Source: a virus
Length of the DNA: 25,960 bases
Virus record (IMG/VR): IMGVR_UViG_3300033571_029436
Coordinates: 1-25,960 of that record
Strand: one strand, 5' to 3'
Both the position numbers and the translations under genes were made by a program. A model generated the notes under the pieces. The model was not told the DNA's origin. It saw only the letters and a list, made by a program, of their open reading frames with translations, and searched no databases. Within the stretch, counting starts at the first letter, position 1. Each line of letters opens with the position of its first letter. Positions 8,245 to 14,704 of the stretch are shown here, piece by piece.

Positions 8245-10278
8245 ATGCAAGACGAGAATTTTAAAGAGTTTTTAAAAGGTCTTAATAACAAGACTACGGT
8301 TGATCTTGGCTTGCAAACTTTACAAGTAAAATATGATAGGGAAATGGCTGGGAAAGATAATGATAGAAGAGAAAATCAGCTCGAAGATATAAATAAAACC
8401 CTTGTTAGGATTGAAAACCTTGTTAAAATAAAAAAATCTTTGACTGGAAAGTCTAGCGTAGCCTTTAATAATTCGACTGCAGAAAAGCAGGCAGTTAAAG
8501 AAGGCTCTACTACCAATTCATTCTCTAATTTTTTTGAAGGATTTAATGAACGTAGAAATGAAATTGCAAGTTCTTTTACAGGTAAAAATCCGAGAGTTAA
8601 AGAAGAAACTTTAACTAAACAGTCAGAACAAGCAAATACTATTTTAGAAAAAGCAAATTTTTTACAAGAAGAACAACTTCAAAATCAAAAACTTCAATTA
8701 AAAGAATTTCAAAAATTTAATTTTAATTTAGAACCTTTAGGAGAAGCAATAGGTAAAATTGGTAATGATGTTACTAAAATTAAAGATAAACCAGTTCCTG
8801 TTGTTGAATCAGCGGCAGGTGGCGGATCAGCATTAGATGTGCTAGGTAGTGCTGGTAAGACGGGTATAGGTGCAAAATTAGCAGGTGGGTTTAAAGGTGC
8901 CATGGCGGGTGGAGGAGCTACAATTGCTACAGGTGCTGCTATGGTAGCAGCTCCTTTCGCTGTAGATGCAGGCCTTGGTGCTTTAGGTTTAGGAAAAAAA
9001 GAGATTGATGAAAAACAAGATAAAGCCAACTTTCAAAGAATGTCTTTCGGTGAAAAGGTTGAATCTGGTTTTGCAAGAGGTATAGAAAAGGTTGGTAGTT
9101 TGTTTGGTGGTAACATAACTAACGAAGCCCGGGCTAAACGCATTCAAAAAGAAACCGAATATCTTAATAAAAAAACTTCCGATAGTCAAAAACCTACTGT
9201 AGCAGGTGAAACATCAACTATAAGTCTTGCTACTTTTGCTCAGAATGATCCAAAGGGGTTTGAAGAGTATCAAAAATTTGTGCAAGACGAAATGGAAAAG
9301 GGTAAAAAACAAGTTGAAGAGGACTTTAAGTCTGGCAAGAAAAAAGGTGATAAAAAAGTCTTTATGGAAGACCTTGAAAGAAATGTAAAGAAGAAAGCAT
9401 TGGATAAGTTTAAAGATAAAATGATGGCTGCTGGCGCTATGGAAACCAAAACTAACATAAAAGGCGAAGCCAGAGGCAAAGACGGCACTAGTAAAGAAAT
9501 GAATGTTGATGAGATGAAAGCTATGAGACAGAAAATAGCTGACAAAGGACCAAGAACACAAAATCCACAATCCATTGAAACACATCAAGAAAAACTTCGT
9601 ACAATGGATATGGCCATTGCTGCTAAAGAAAAAGCAGGTGAGGATGTAACTGGCATGGGTTCTGATAGCGAATACAAGCCCGTAGATACAGGAAGCTTAA
9701 GACAAGGTCAACAAGGTCTAAAGGCTCAACATGAGCAGTTTATAAAAGATACTAAGCCTGCAAGAAGCGTTAAAGAAGAAGCTCCTAAGAAAACTATAGG
9801 CGAAAGAATAGCTAGCTTTTTTGGATTTGGCAAAGAAAAAACTTCAAAAGGCAATGATATATCTTCCACTAAAGAAAAAACGGCAGCAGCATATGACCTC
9901 CGTGATAGAGCCGCATTAGCAGCAAGCCAAGAAGTAGTCTCTCCTACCTCAGTTGACAAATCTAAAATGCATCCAATGGCTAGAAGACAGCTAGAAGATT
10001 TAGAAAAATACAACAAATCCAATCAACAAGCACAACAAGCTGAACTTGCAGCTAGCAATCGATCTAGTGCTTTAGCTCAACAAGTTGCTCAAGGCTCAGC
10101 TGAAAACGTTGCAATAAGAGATCAGATGTCTAATAAGCCTGTTACTACTCAACCGGTGGTATCTAATAACGTAAGTAATAATAATACCACGTCATATGTT
10201 CCAGTAAAAGCAGACCCAAGACCTATGCATCGAGGATCTGCTTTAGATAGGTACGTTGATAGAACGGCAGCTTATTAG
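8245..10278 (+). CDS. Tape measure / baseplate hub protein, gp29-like
   Basis: A 677-residue protein, the largest complete gene here. It is mostly charged helix (Lys, Glu, Gln, Ala), predicted coiled coil around residues 120-165 and 330-400. The middle (about 190-250) holds a Gly/Ala-rich hydrophobic stretch (KLAGGFKGAMAGGGATIATG and MVAAPFAVDAGLGALGLG), the sort of membrane-active segment found in tape measure proteins. The C-terminus is Gln/Asn/Ser-rich. Position directly after the gp26/gp51 chaperones supports a tape measure role; T4 gp29 has 590 residues and a 100-nm tail, so this one would suit a slightly longer tail. No motif proves it. AAGG lies 10 nt before the ATG. Confidence 0.65.
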   Translation: MQDENFKEFLKGLNNKTTVDLGLQTLQVKYDREMAGKDNDRRENQLEDINKTLVRIENLVKIKKSLTGKSSVAFNNSTAEKQAVKEGSTTNSFSNFFEGFNERRNEIASSFTGKNPRVKEETLTKQSEQANTILEKANFLQEEQLQNQKLQLKEFQKFNFNLEPLGEAIGKIGNDVTKIKDKPVPVVESAAGGGSALDVLGSAGKTGIGAKLAGGFKGAMAGGGATIATGAAMVAAPFAVDAGLGALGLGKKEIDEKQDKANFQRMSFGEKVESGFARGIEKVGSLFGGNITNEARAKRIQKETEYLNKKTSDSQKPTVAGETSTISLATFAQNDPKGFEEYQKFVQDEMEKGKKQVEEDFKSGKKKGDKKVFMEDLERNVKKKALDKFKDKMMAAGAMETKTNIKGEARGKDGTSKEMNVDEMKAMRQKIADKGPRTQNPQSIETHQEKLRTMDMAIAAKEKAGEDVTGMGSDSEYKPVDTGSLRQGQQGLKAQHEQFIKDTKPARSVKEEAPKKTIGERIASFFGFGKEKTSKGNDISSTKEKTAAAYDLRDRAALAASQEVVSPTSVDKSKMHPMARRQLEDLEKYNKSNQQAQQAELAASNRSSALAQQVAQGSAENVAIRDQMSNKPVTTQPVVSNNVSNNNTTSYVPVKADPRPMHRGSALDRYVDRTAAY

Positions 10279-11180
10279 TCTTCGTTAGCTAGTTTAGTAA
10301 AGTAAGACAAAGATTCATCTCCATCCTCATCTACATCAAATTCCTTCTTAGGAGCAGGTTTAGCTACCGGTTTACTAACTGCCTTAGGAGCATCTTCTAG
10401 AATGGTATCTTCAGCTTTTGTAACTGAGGTACTAGCCGCTGATAGAACTTGCTCTAATTTTGCCTTAAGTTCTTCATACGATTTAAAGTGCTTAGGGTCG
10501 AGAAACTCTTGCAGCGAGTGTTGCTTATTCCAAACAGCTTCCATCTCACCATCATCATCCGATAGTGCCTGTGAAGAATCAAACTCAGACTTATCGTAGT
10601 TACGATACCCTTCTACATTACGAATTTTAAGTTTGAAATTAGCACCTTTCCAAAAATCAAATGGATTAATTGGCTCCTCATCTTCATAAGTAGGCTGCAT
10701 TGCGTCTTTAATTTTATCAAAGATCTTTTTACCAAACTTATATAGATAAACTTTACCTTCGTTCTCAGGGTGGGTTGGATCTTTTACAATGTAAATGTTA
10801 GAAATATAGGTAAGGCGGCGTTTTTGCTTTCGGGCGATTTCTTTATTTTGCTCCGTTCCTGAATTCCAAAGCTCGGTATTTAACTCTGAAACTGGGTCTT
10901 GCTTGCCTAGTGTGGTAAGAGAGTTTTCAATGTACCACTTACCTGTAGGCCCTTGAAACCCATGATTCCAAATACGAACCCATGGAAATTCTTCCCCTTT
11001 AGGGGCAGGTAGAAACCGAATGACGGCATATCCGTTACCGGCTTTATCTACTTCCGGTTGCCAGAATCTATCGTCTTTTTGTGTTTCTTGTGCTGCAGGT
11101 GTCGCGATCTTTTCAACTTCCTTTCTCAGGCTGTCAAAAGCAGATCGGTTCTTTTTGAGGGATGAAAAATCTATTGGCAT
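10275..11180 (-). CDS. 32: Single-stranded DNA-binding protein gp32
   Basis: A 301-residue protein, the same length as T4 gp32. The N-terminal LKKNRSAFDSLRKEVEKI resembles the basic LAST motif used for cooperative binding. The core OB-fold has YAVIRFLPAPKGEEFPWVRIWNHGFQGPTGKWYIENS and YISNIYIVKDPTHPENEGKVYLYKFGKKIFDKI, both classical gp32 stretches. The C-terminus is acidic (DVDEDGDESLSYF) for recruiting replication partners. Unlike T4 gp32 there is no cysteine at all, so the zinc site is lost. The gene follows a sigma70-like promoter and has GGAGA before the ATG. Its TAA stop overlaps the TAG stop of the converging tape measure gene. Confidence 0.92.
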   Translation of the reverse strand: MPIDFSSLKKNRSAFDSLRKEVEKIATPAAQETQKDDRFWQPEVDKAGNGYAVIRFLPAPKGEEFPWVRIWNHGFQGPTGKWYIENSLTTLGKQDPVSELNTELWNSGTEQNKEIARKQKRRLTYISNIYIVKDPTHPENEGKVYLYKFGKKIFDKIKDAMQPTYEDEEPINPFDFWKGANFKLKIRNVEGYRNYDKSEFDSSQALSDDDGEMEAVWNKQHSLQEFLDPKHFKSYEELKAKLEQVLSAASTSVTKAEDTILEDAPKAVSKPVAKPAPKKEFDVDEDGDESLSYFTKLANED

Positions 11181-11241
11181 ATGTATGTCTCCGTATTAGC
11201 GTTGTATAAAAAGTATATTGCGATTTGTCCACATAATTCAT

Positions 11242-11270
11242 ATTATAGCACATTATATAGGCAAGCTCAA
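11242..11270 (-). promoter_or_regulatory. Sigma70-type promoter for gp32 (TTGAGC-17-TATAAT)
   Basis: On the minus strand TTGAGC (11270-11265) and a perfect TATAAT (11247-11242) are separated by exactly 17 nt. They lie about 60-90 nt before the gp32 ATG and just after the stop codon of the 61-residue gene. This gives gp32 its own host-polymerase promoter within the long leftward cluster, fitting the high demand for this protein. Confidence 0.7.
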
Positions 11271-11272
11271 TA

Positions 11273-11458
11273 TTATTTTGAGAATCTTTTAGAATCTACT
11301 TCTTCAAAATCCTCGTAATCTTCTTCTATTACGTCTTCATAATAATCTTCTTCAACGTAATCATAAAGGCTTTTCTTGTGCTTTTTACTTTTATCAGCAC
11401 CTTTTACTACTCTATGGATCTTTTTTTCTCGATCCATTTCCCTATCTCTAAATTTCAT
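11273..11458 (-). CDS. Small charged protein of unknown function
   Basis: A 61-residue protein split into a basic first half (MKFRDREMDREKKIHRVVKG, then KKHKK) and an acidic Tyr-rich second half (YDYVEEDYYEDVIEEDYEDFEE). There is no recognisable fold, Cys or membrane segment; it may be disordered. GAGGG lies 11 nt before the ATG. Placed between the replication genes gp59 and gp32, it may bind one of these or mimic DNA, but that is a guess. Confidence 0.6.
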   Translation of the reverse strand: MKFRDREMDREKKIHRVVKGADKSKKHKKSLYDYVEEDYYEDVIEEDYEDFEEVDSKRFSK

Positions 11459-11476
11459 TAAAAAATGCTACCCTCG

Positions 11477-11704
11477 TTAGTAGTTATCATTATCCTCTTT
11501 CATCGGTACCGGAATAAAAGGCCATCCAGAAACTCTTTTAGTTATTTCGGCCTGATTTTTAGCTAAAGCAATTACATATTTTTGAACTTCTTTTAATACA
11601 TCAGCCATTTGAGTAATATGCTCCTGCATTATAGCAATTTCCATTTCTAATTTTTCAATTCGGGCGTCAGAAATGGTCTGTTCTTTTTCTAATAATGGTT
11701 TCAT
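11477..11704 (-). CDS. Small coiled-coil protein between gp59 and gp32
   Basis: A 75-residue protein from the ATG at 11704; a TTG five codons upstream (11719) is possible but less likely. Residues about 10-60 form one long heptad-like helix (ARIEKLEMEIAIMQEHITQM, then VLKEVQKYVIALAKNQAEIT), followed by a conserved-looking tail KRVSGWPFIPVP. Similar short proteins with an AKNQAEITKRVS..WP pattern occur beside gp59/gp32 in T4-like phages of aquatic bacteria; no function is known to me. Its start lies inside the end of gp59. Confidence 0.65.
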   Translation of the reverse strand: MKPLLEKEQTISDARIEKLEMEIAIMQEHITQMADVLKEVQKYVIALAKNQAEITKRVSGWPFIPVPMKEDNDNY

Positions 11705-12275
11705 ATTTTTCTTTGTCAATGGTTAAAAAAGGCGAGTATTTTTTTATAATTCTCGATAGATCTGGCCAGATTAAATCATTAACAAGTCTTTGATCTAACT
11801 GTTCTACATAGTTATTTAGCTTGTTTAAAATTACAAGAGTTTCTATAGAAACAGCATTTCGTAAATATAATTTAACTATTAGAGGGTGTTGTCCATGCTC
11901 GGCAATAAAGCAACCCTCGAGCGGTAAATTCTTTTTTTGACCTTCTATAATTACACGGTCAAACTCTTTTTCAAAAGTATAGGAAATAGACTCTATTCGT
12001 CGTTTCCAATCAAGGTAGCGATTTTTTGCTTCAACATCAAACATCCCTCCCCATCTGTCCCCGGATACAAAGTTAGCAATTAAAAAATCTACTATTTCTT
12101 TATCATTATATGTAATAGCTATTTTTCGAATAGAGAGAAGATCTTTACGTTTAAGAAACGCCTGGCGAGAAGCTTTTACGCGGCCGCGTAATTTTATAAC
12201 ATCATACTTATCAGTGGTAAAATGAAGCTTTAAGGCCAAATAATGCCTGTATACGTCAAACTCCGTCATATTCAT
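11667..12275 (-). CDS. 59: DNA helicase loader gp59
   Basis: A 202-residue protein, close to T4 gp59 (217). It is nearly all helical and basic: MTEFDVYRHYLALKLHFTT at the N-terminus, YDVIKLRGRVKASRQAFLKR, then FVSGDRWGGMFDVEAKNRYLDWKRRIES, which matches the two-domain gp59 family. gp59 binds forks and gp32-coated DNA and loads the gp41 helicase. The order gp33-gp59-gp32 is the T4 order. The start is a TAATG overlap with the gp33 stop. Confidence 0.88.
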   Translation of the reverse strand: MNMTEFDVYRHYLALKLHFTTDKYDVIKLRGRVKASRQAFLKRKDLLSIRKIAITYNDKEIVDFLIANFVSGDRWGGMFDVEAKNRYLDWKRRIESISYTFEKEFDRVIIEGQKKNLPLEGCFIAEHGQHPLIVKLYLRNAVSIETLVILNKLNNYVEQLDQRLVNDLIWPDLSRIIKKYSPFLTIDKEKYETIIRKRTDHF

Positions 12276-12526
12276 TAAACTGGTAACCTACCTCTCGGTT
12301 TCATTAAGTTAGCTTCTTCAGCTTCTATCTGAATTTTTTCTTTCAAAGAGGGTGTAATTAGATTAGATATACTATCAATTTCTACATCATTATGATGACA
12401 ATAATCAATAATAATATCCATATACCCTATTCGCTCTTTGACTACTCTTTCCTCTATGTAAAGAGAGAATTCGGTCGGCGATCTAAACCGCTTTGTAATT
12501 AAGTAACTATCACTTATTTCGTTCAT
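12275..12526 (-). CDS. 33: Late-transcription co-activator gp33
   Basis: An 83-residue protein. YLITKRFRSPTEFSLYIEERVVKE then MDIIIDYCHHNDVEIDSISNLITPSLKEKIQIEAEEANLM matches the short gp33 of T4-like phages of aquatic bacteria. gp33 bridges RNA polymerase to the sliding clamp and activates late promoters. It fits the late-promoter motifs seen in this window. It starts in an ATGA overlap with the end of the membrane protein gene and ends in a TAATG overlap with gp59. Confidence 0.85.
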   Translation of the reverse strand: MNEISDSYLITKRFRSPTEFSLYIEERVVKERIGYMDIIIDYCHHNDVEIDSISNLITPSLKEKIQIEAEEANLMKPRGRLPV

Positions 12527-12837
12527 CTAAAGAAAATAAACCCTAAAAAGAAAATCTGAAAAATAAAACCTAGCCCGATTGTAATTATATTTAGAACGTC
12601 TTTTATTATAACTGACTTAAGAAATAAAAGCAATAAGGCTAACCATAAAATAACTGCAATATCTAAAGATGGAAGTCTATCAGAAAGACCAGAAAATACA
12701 GCAAAGTAGGTGGGTAAAAAAGCACAATGTAATAGAACTATTGAAAACCATTCTAATGTACCTTCTTTTAAAGAACTACTAAAAGAAAGTATTTTTTCTT
12801 TTATTACGTCAACATTTACTCTAGGAACAGTTTTCAT
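12523..12837 (-). CDS. Three-segment membrane protein, candidate holin
   Basis: A 104-residue protein with three predicted membrane helices (about 31-50, 58-75 and 82-103), a polar N-terminus of about 28 residues, and little else. Size, number of helices and position right after a cell wall hydrolase (ATGA overlap) are what one expects of a class I holin, which makes pores in the inner membrane and times lysis. I see no sequence match to a named holin family. A membrane anchor or spanin-like role remains possible. Confidence 0.5.
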   Translation of the reverse strand: MKTVPRVNVDVIKEKILSFSSSLKEGTLEWFSIVLLHCAFLPTYFAVFSGLSDRLPSLDIAVILWLALLLLFLKSVIIKDVLNIITIGLGFIFQIFFLGFIFFR

Positions 12838-13361
12838 CCTGGCTCTCCGTAAAAAATATGTCTGCCTATTTTAGCAACTCTAGGTTTTTTCCATTGTGGA
12901 TGAACGTAGTCAGCGTGGTAGTAATAGGCTTGTTTAATTGAAGGTAGTCTAAAACCTTCTAAAAGAACTTGTTTTGCAGCAATCAAAGACTCATTGTAAG
13001 CTTTATTATTAATATCTTTGGTTCGGGGACCAATCTCACAGTACCAAGAAAATTGGCAAATTACTTTAGAATAAACTATATTTTTTTGGTAAACTACTTC
13101 ACATATATCCGAGGGCCATTTTTGATTTTCAGAACGGTTTACGGTAACTTGAGCAACCGCTATTTTTCCTTCAAATGATTCATACCCTGCTTCAAAGTAA
13201 ATATTATCTGTCAAGCATTTTAGTTGTCTTTCTCTTTCCGAAAAAGAAAAGAAACTACCATTACTTAATCTTTTTAGTTCTTCAGCCTTCAAATTGTACA
13301 TAGTACTAATTAAAATTATTGTAAGTAGAACTATTCCAATTCTTATTAGGTTGGTAACCAT
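12834..13361 (-). CDS. SleB-type cell wall hydrolase (endolysin with N-terminal membrane segment)
   Basis: A 175-residue protein. A hydrophobic segment at residues 5-21 (signal or signal-anchor) is followed by a linker and the Hydrolase_2/SleB domain: NIYFEAGYESFEGKIAVAQV with the catalytic Glu at 57, then VNRSENQKWPSDICEVVYQ, and a terminal YYHADYVHPQWKK..KIGRHIFY block. SleB enzymes are lytic transglycosylases acting on peptidoglycan. The signal segment suggests Sec export, as in SAR endolysins, possibly making the holin a timing device. An excellent ribosome site (AAGGAG, 5-nt spacing) lies before the ATG and a GC-rich hairpin at 13377-13402 just upstream. Confidence 0.85.
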   Translation of the reverse strand: MVTNLIRIGIVLLTIILISTMYNLKAEELKRLSNGSFFSFSERERQLKCLTDNIYFEAGYESFEGKIAVAQVTVNRSENQKWPSDICEVVYQKNIVYSKVICQFSWYCEIGPRTKDINNKAYNESLIAAKQVLLEGFRLPSIKQAYYYHADYVHPQWKKPRVAKIGRHIFYGEPG

Positions 13362-13376
13362 TTGTACTCCTTCTTA

Positions 13377-13402
13377 GGGGGAACAGCAATAAGCCATCCC
13401 CC
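13377..13402 (-). other. GC-rich stem-loop before the endolysin ribosome site
   Basis: GGGGGA and TCCCCC form a 6-bp stem around a 14-nt loop, 11 nt after the stop of the upstream gene and 4 nt before the AAGGAG of the endolysin. No U-run follows, so it is not a standard terminator; RNA processing, mRNA protection or translational control are possible. Confidence 0.5.
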
Positions 13403-13412
13403 GGTCGTTAGA

Positions 13413-13682
13413 TTACTTCTTGGTAGAAGTTTTTTGTTCCTGTTGAATTTGTGAAACAAAGCCGTTTAAAACTTGCGCTTTAGTGATAATATCGGCTTCG
13501 GAGGGATATGGAGGGTAGCCAGGGTGATCGGGCATTGCTCCACCATTGATTTTAGCAATCTCACATTTTACTGCATATTCATTAGAAATTTGTTCACGCT
13601 TACCATAATAATCTTCACCTAACATTTCTCGTGCCATTTTTAATAACTCTAGACGAATCTCAAACGGTGTCATATTACTCAT
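13413..13682 (-). CDS. Conserved small phage protein of unknown function
   Basis: An 89-residue protein starting at the ATG at 13682, chosen because AAGGA lies 10 nt upstream; an in-frame start 20 codons earlier would add a sequence unlike a protein. The core reads MTPFEIRLELLKMAREMLGEDYYGKREQISNEY, then DHPGYPPYPSEADIITKAQVLNGFVSQ. It is soluble and mostly helical. The same pattern is, to my memory, shared by small unknown proteins of T4-like cyanophages, so it belongs to the core gene set of these phages. No role is known. Confidence 0.75.
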   Translation of the reverse strand: MSNMTPFEIRLELLKMAREMLGEDYYGKREQISNEYAVKCEIAKINGGAMPDHPGYPPYPSEADIITKAQVLNGFVSQIQQEQKTSTKK

Positions 13683-13711
13683 TTTTATTTTCCTTGTGTT
13701 GTGTGTGTAAT

Positions 13712-13732
13712 GGGAGCTTTTACAGTGCTCCC
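13712..13732 (-). other. Intercistronic stem-loop (GGGAGC/GCTCCC)
   Basis: A 6-bp perfect stem with a 9-nt loop lies between the secreted Lys/Ala-rich gene and the 89-residue gene. No U-run follows. It resembles the hairpin at 13377-13402 in size and placement. Confidence 0.5.
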
Positions 13733-13748
13733 TAAACTGCACAACTAA

Positions 13749-13919
13749 TTACTTCTTAGCTGCTTCTTTCTTTTCGTCCTTCTTTGCTGGGGCCGCAGGG
13801 GCTTCCTTTTTTACGTCAGCCTTTTTATCGTCTTTTTTAGCAGCAGGAGCTTGCTGGGCAAAAGCAACGGATGCAAAAAGGGCTGCTACGGTTGCGGCTG
13901 TAAGTTTAGCTATTTTCAT
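13749..13919 (-). CDS. Small secreted Lys/Ala-rich protein
   Basis: A 56-residue protein from the ATG at 13919, with GGAG 7 nt upstream. The first 22 residues (MKIAKLTAATVAALFASVAF plus AQ) form a textbook Sec signal peptide with an AFA cleavage site. The mature part is about 34 residues of low-complexity Ala, Lys, Pro, Asp, Glu repeats (APAAKKDDKKADVKKEAP). This type of short exported AK-rich protein is common in proteobacterial genomes, and the gene is richer in G+C than its neighbours, so it may have come from a host. It might coat DNA or bind the cell envelope; function unknown. It lies directly downstream of the tmRNA. Confidence 0.75.
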   Translation of the reverse strand: MKIAKLTAATVAALFASVAFAQQAPAAKKDDKKADVKKEAPAAPAKKDEKKEAAKK

Positions 13920-14035
13920 ATAAATCTCCAAAGTTTAAGTTTAACTGCACAAATTTAGCTCGTTACCTTAAAGCAATCCAAAGTCAAGAAAGCTTGACGG
14001 GTGTTGCATCTGGTTTTTACTCACTAAAAAATTTT

Positions 14036-14072
14036 TCGGCTCTTTGGGTAATAAGGAAGAGCCGAAAACCCC
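14036..14072 (-). other. tmRNA pseudoknot after the tag, ending in a U-run
   Basis: TCGGCTCTT (14065-14057) pairs with AAGAGCCGA (14044-14036), while GGGG (14072-14069) can pair with CCC in the loop (14048-14046). This makes an H-type pseudoknot as expected downstream of the tag. Four A and then six T (14031-14026) follow, so the same stem may also end transcription. Confidence 0.7.
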
Positions 14073-14082
14073 ATCTTACTGT

Positions 14083-14115
14083 TTAGGCAGCAAGAGCAAA
14101 ACGTTCATCGTTTGC
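14083..14115 (-). other. tmRNA proteolysis tag ORF, ANDERFALAA
   Basis: Reading from the GCA resume codon at 14115: GCA AAC GAT GAA CGT TTT GCT CTT GCT GCC TAA. The encoded tag ends in ALAA, the signal for ClpXP-type proteases, and closely resembles the E. coli tag (ANDENYALAA) and betaproteobacterial tags. It differs from cyanobacterial tags, which end in PVAA. Confidence 0.95.
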
Positions 14116-14213
14116 GTTTACTTTGTTTCACTTTTAACGTCTATCTGGTGACGGACCGTCTGTCTTTTTACTCACTGCCCTGTCGAAACCATGACTGGCC
14201 CATCATAAACATA

Positions 14214-14261
14214 CTATTGAACGTTGTCATGTATCCATTTCCAATATTCTTCAACTGACAT
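14214..14261 (-). CDS. Micro-ORF within the tmRNA intervening segment
   Basis: An AGGAG lies 5 nt before an ATG and opens a 15-codon frame, MSVEEYWKWIHDNVQ, ending in TAG. It fills 48 of the 80 nt between the mature CCA end (14282) and the mature coding-half 5' end (14201). The peptide is aromatic and acidic, with no match I know. In other permuted tmRNAs this segment is removed during processing, so translation would have to happen on the precursor. It may be chance, but the ribosome site is as good as any in the window. Confidence 0.4.
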   Translation of the reverse strand: MSVEEYWKWIHDNVQ

Positions 14262-14362
14262 AGTTACTCCTAATTTGTTTATGGTGGACCAGGCGGGAGT
14301 CGAACCCGCGTCCAGAACACTTTTCGATCAACATCATACGATCATATTAAATTATAATATAT

Positions 14363-14698
14363 TTATTTATAATTGCTACGTGACTTTGCTGGTTGAAAAT
14401 CTTCACCTGCTGCAATTAAACAAAAAATATTTTCTTTTGAAATTTCTACAAAAGTCCATGATTTAGTATCTGGGTTCACAAACAGTACAAAACTATTACT
14501 ATAGGATGTATCATTGTTTATAAGCCTATCGCTTTTACCTTTAGCAAAAGCTTTTTCTCCATGGGAAGCAACTGCTTTAGAAACATTATCTACTTGCTTT
14601 GTACATACTACAGGAAGTTCAAGTAAAAATCCTTCTGAATAAACTGGCAAGGTTAAAAAACAAGCGGCGATAAAAAGAAAAGTTTTTATAATGTTCAT
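14363..14698 (-). CDS. Secreted or periplasmic protein of unknown function
   Basis: A 111-residue protein. Residues 1-21 (MNIIKTFLFIAACFLTLPVY) form a signal peptide with likely cleavage near YSEG. The mature domain of about 90 residues has two cysteines (VVCTK and NIFCLI) that may form a disulfide bond, and a beta-rich centre (SFVLFVNPDTKSWTFVEI). I do not recognise the family. It is the gene just before the tmRNA, and the late promoter of the tmRNA overlaps its stop. There is no ribosome site; a promoter -10 lies 6 nt before the ATG. Confidence 0.7.
   Translation of the reverse strand: MNIIKTFLFIAACFLTLPVYSEGFLLELPVVCTKQVDNVSKAVASHGEKAFAKGKSDRLINNDTSYSNSFVLFVNPDTKSWTFVEISKENIFCLIAAGEDFQPAKSRSNYK
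14364..14371 (-). promoter_or_regulatory. T4-type late promoter (TATAAATA) for the tmRNA
   Basis: A perfect TATAAATA overlaps the last codons and stop (TAT AAA TAA) of the 111-residue gene. By T4 geometry the start would be near 14358, just before the tmRNA acceptor half. A further TATAAT-like element lies a few bases downstream (TATTATAAT), so host polymerase might also start here. Confidence 0.6.
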
Positions 14699-14704
14699 TA
14701 TTTA

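Larger units (their letters stand above)
14026..14350 (-). ncRNA. ssrA: Circularly permuted (two-piece) tmRNA
   Basis: On the minus strand the acceptor half comes first: T-arm GCGGG-TTCGACT-CCCGC (14309-14293), CTGGTCC, A73 and an encoded CCA ending at 14282. After an 80-nt intervening segment the coding half starts at 14201 with GGGCCAG, which pairs fully with CTGGTCC including the G3-U70 pair that marks alanine acceptance. Then follows TCATGGTTTCGACAGGG, the conserved tmRNA 5' block. Helix H2 can form between 14182-14174 and 14321-14313. The tag ORF (14115-14083) reads ANDERFALAA, and a pseudoknot and U-run follow. It rescues stalled ribosomes and tags the products for proteolysis. The 5' end near 14350 is approximate. 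Confidence 0.93.

Noticed and set aside
8709-9588. Long minus-strand ORFs opposite the tape measure gene (101-124 codons)
   Set aside because: They lack ribosome sites, have low-complexity hydrophobic Phe/Leu/Ser content, and mirror the Lys/Glu codons of the plus-strand gene.
13683-13742. Twenty-codon N-terminal extension of the 89-residue gene
   Set aside because: It would read through an intercistronic hairpin, and the internal ATG at 13682 has the Shine-Dalgarno sequence and the conserved start.
14224-14466. Plus-strand 80-codon ORF containing VDQAGVEPASRTL
   Set aside because: It is the antisense reading of the tmRNA acceptor arm, a well-known false gene in annotations; the tmRNA explains the sequence.
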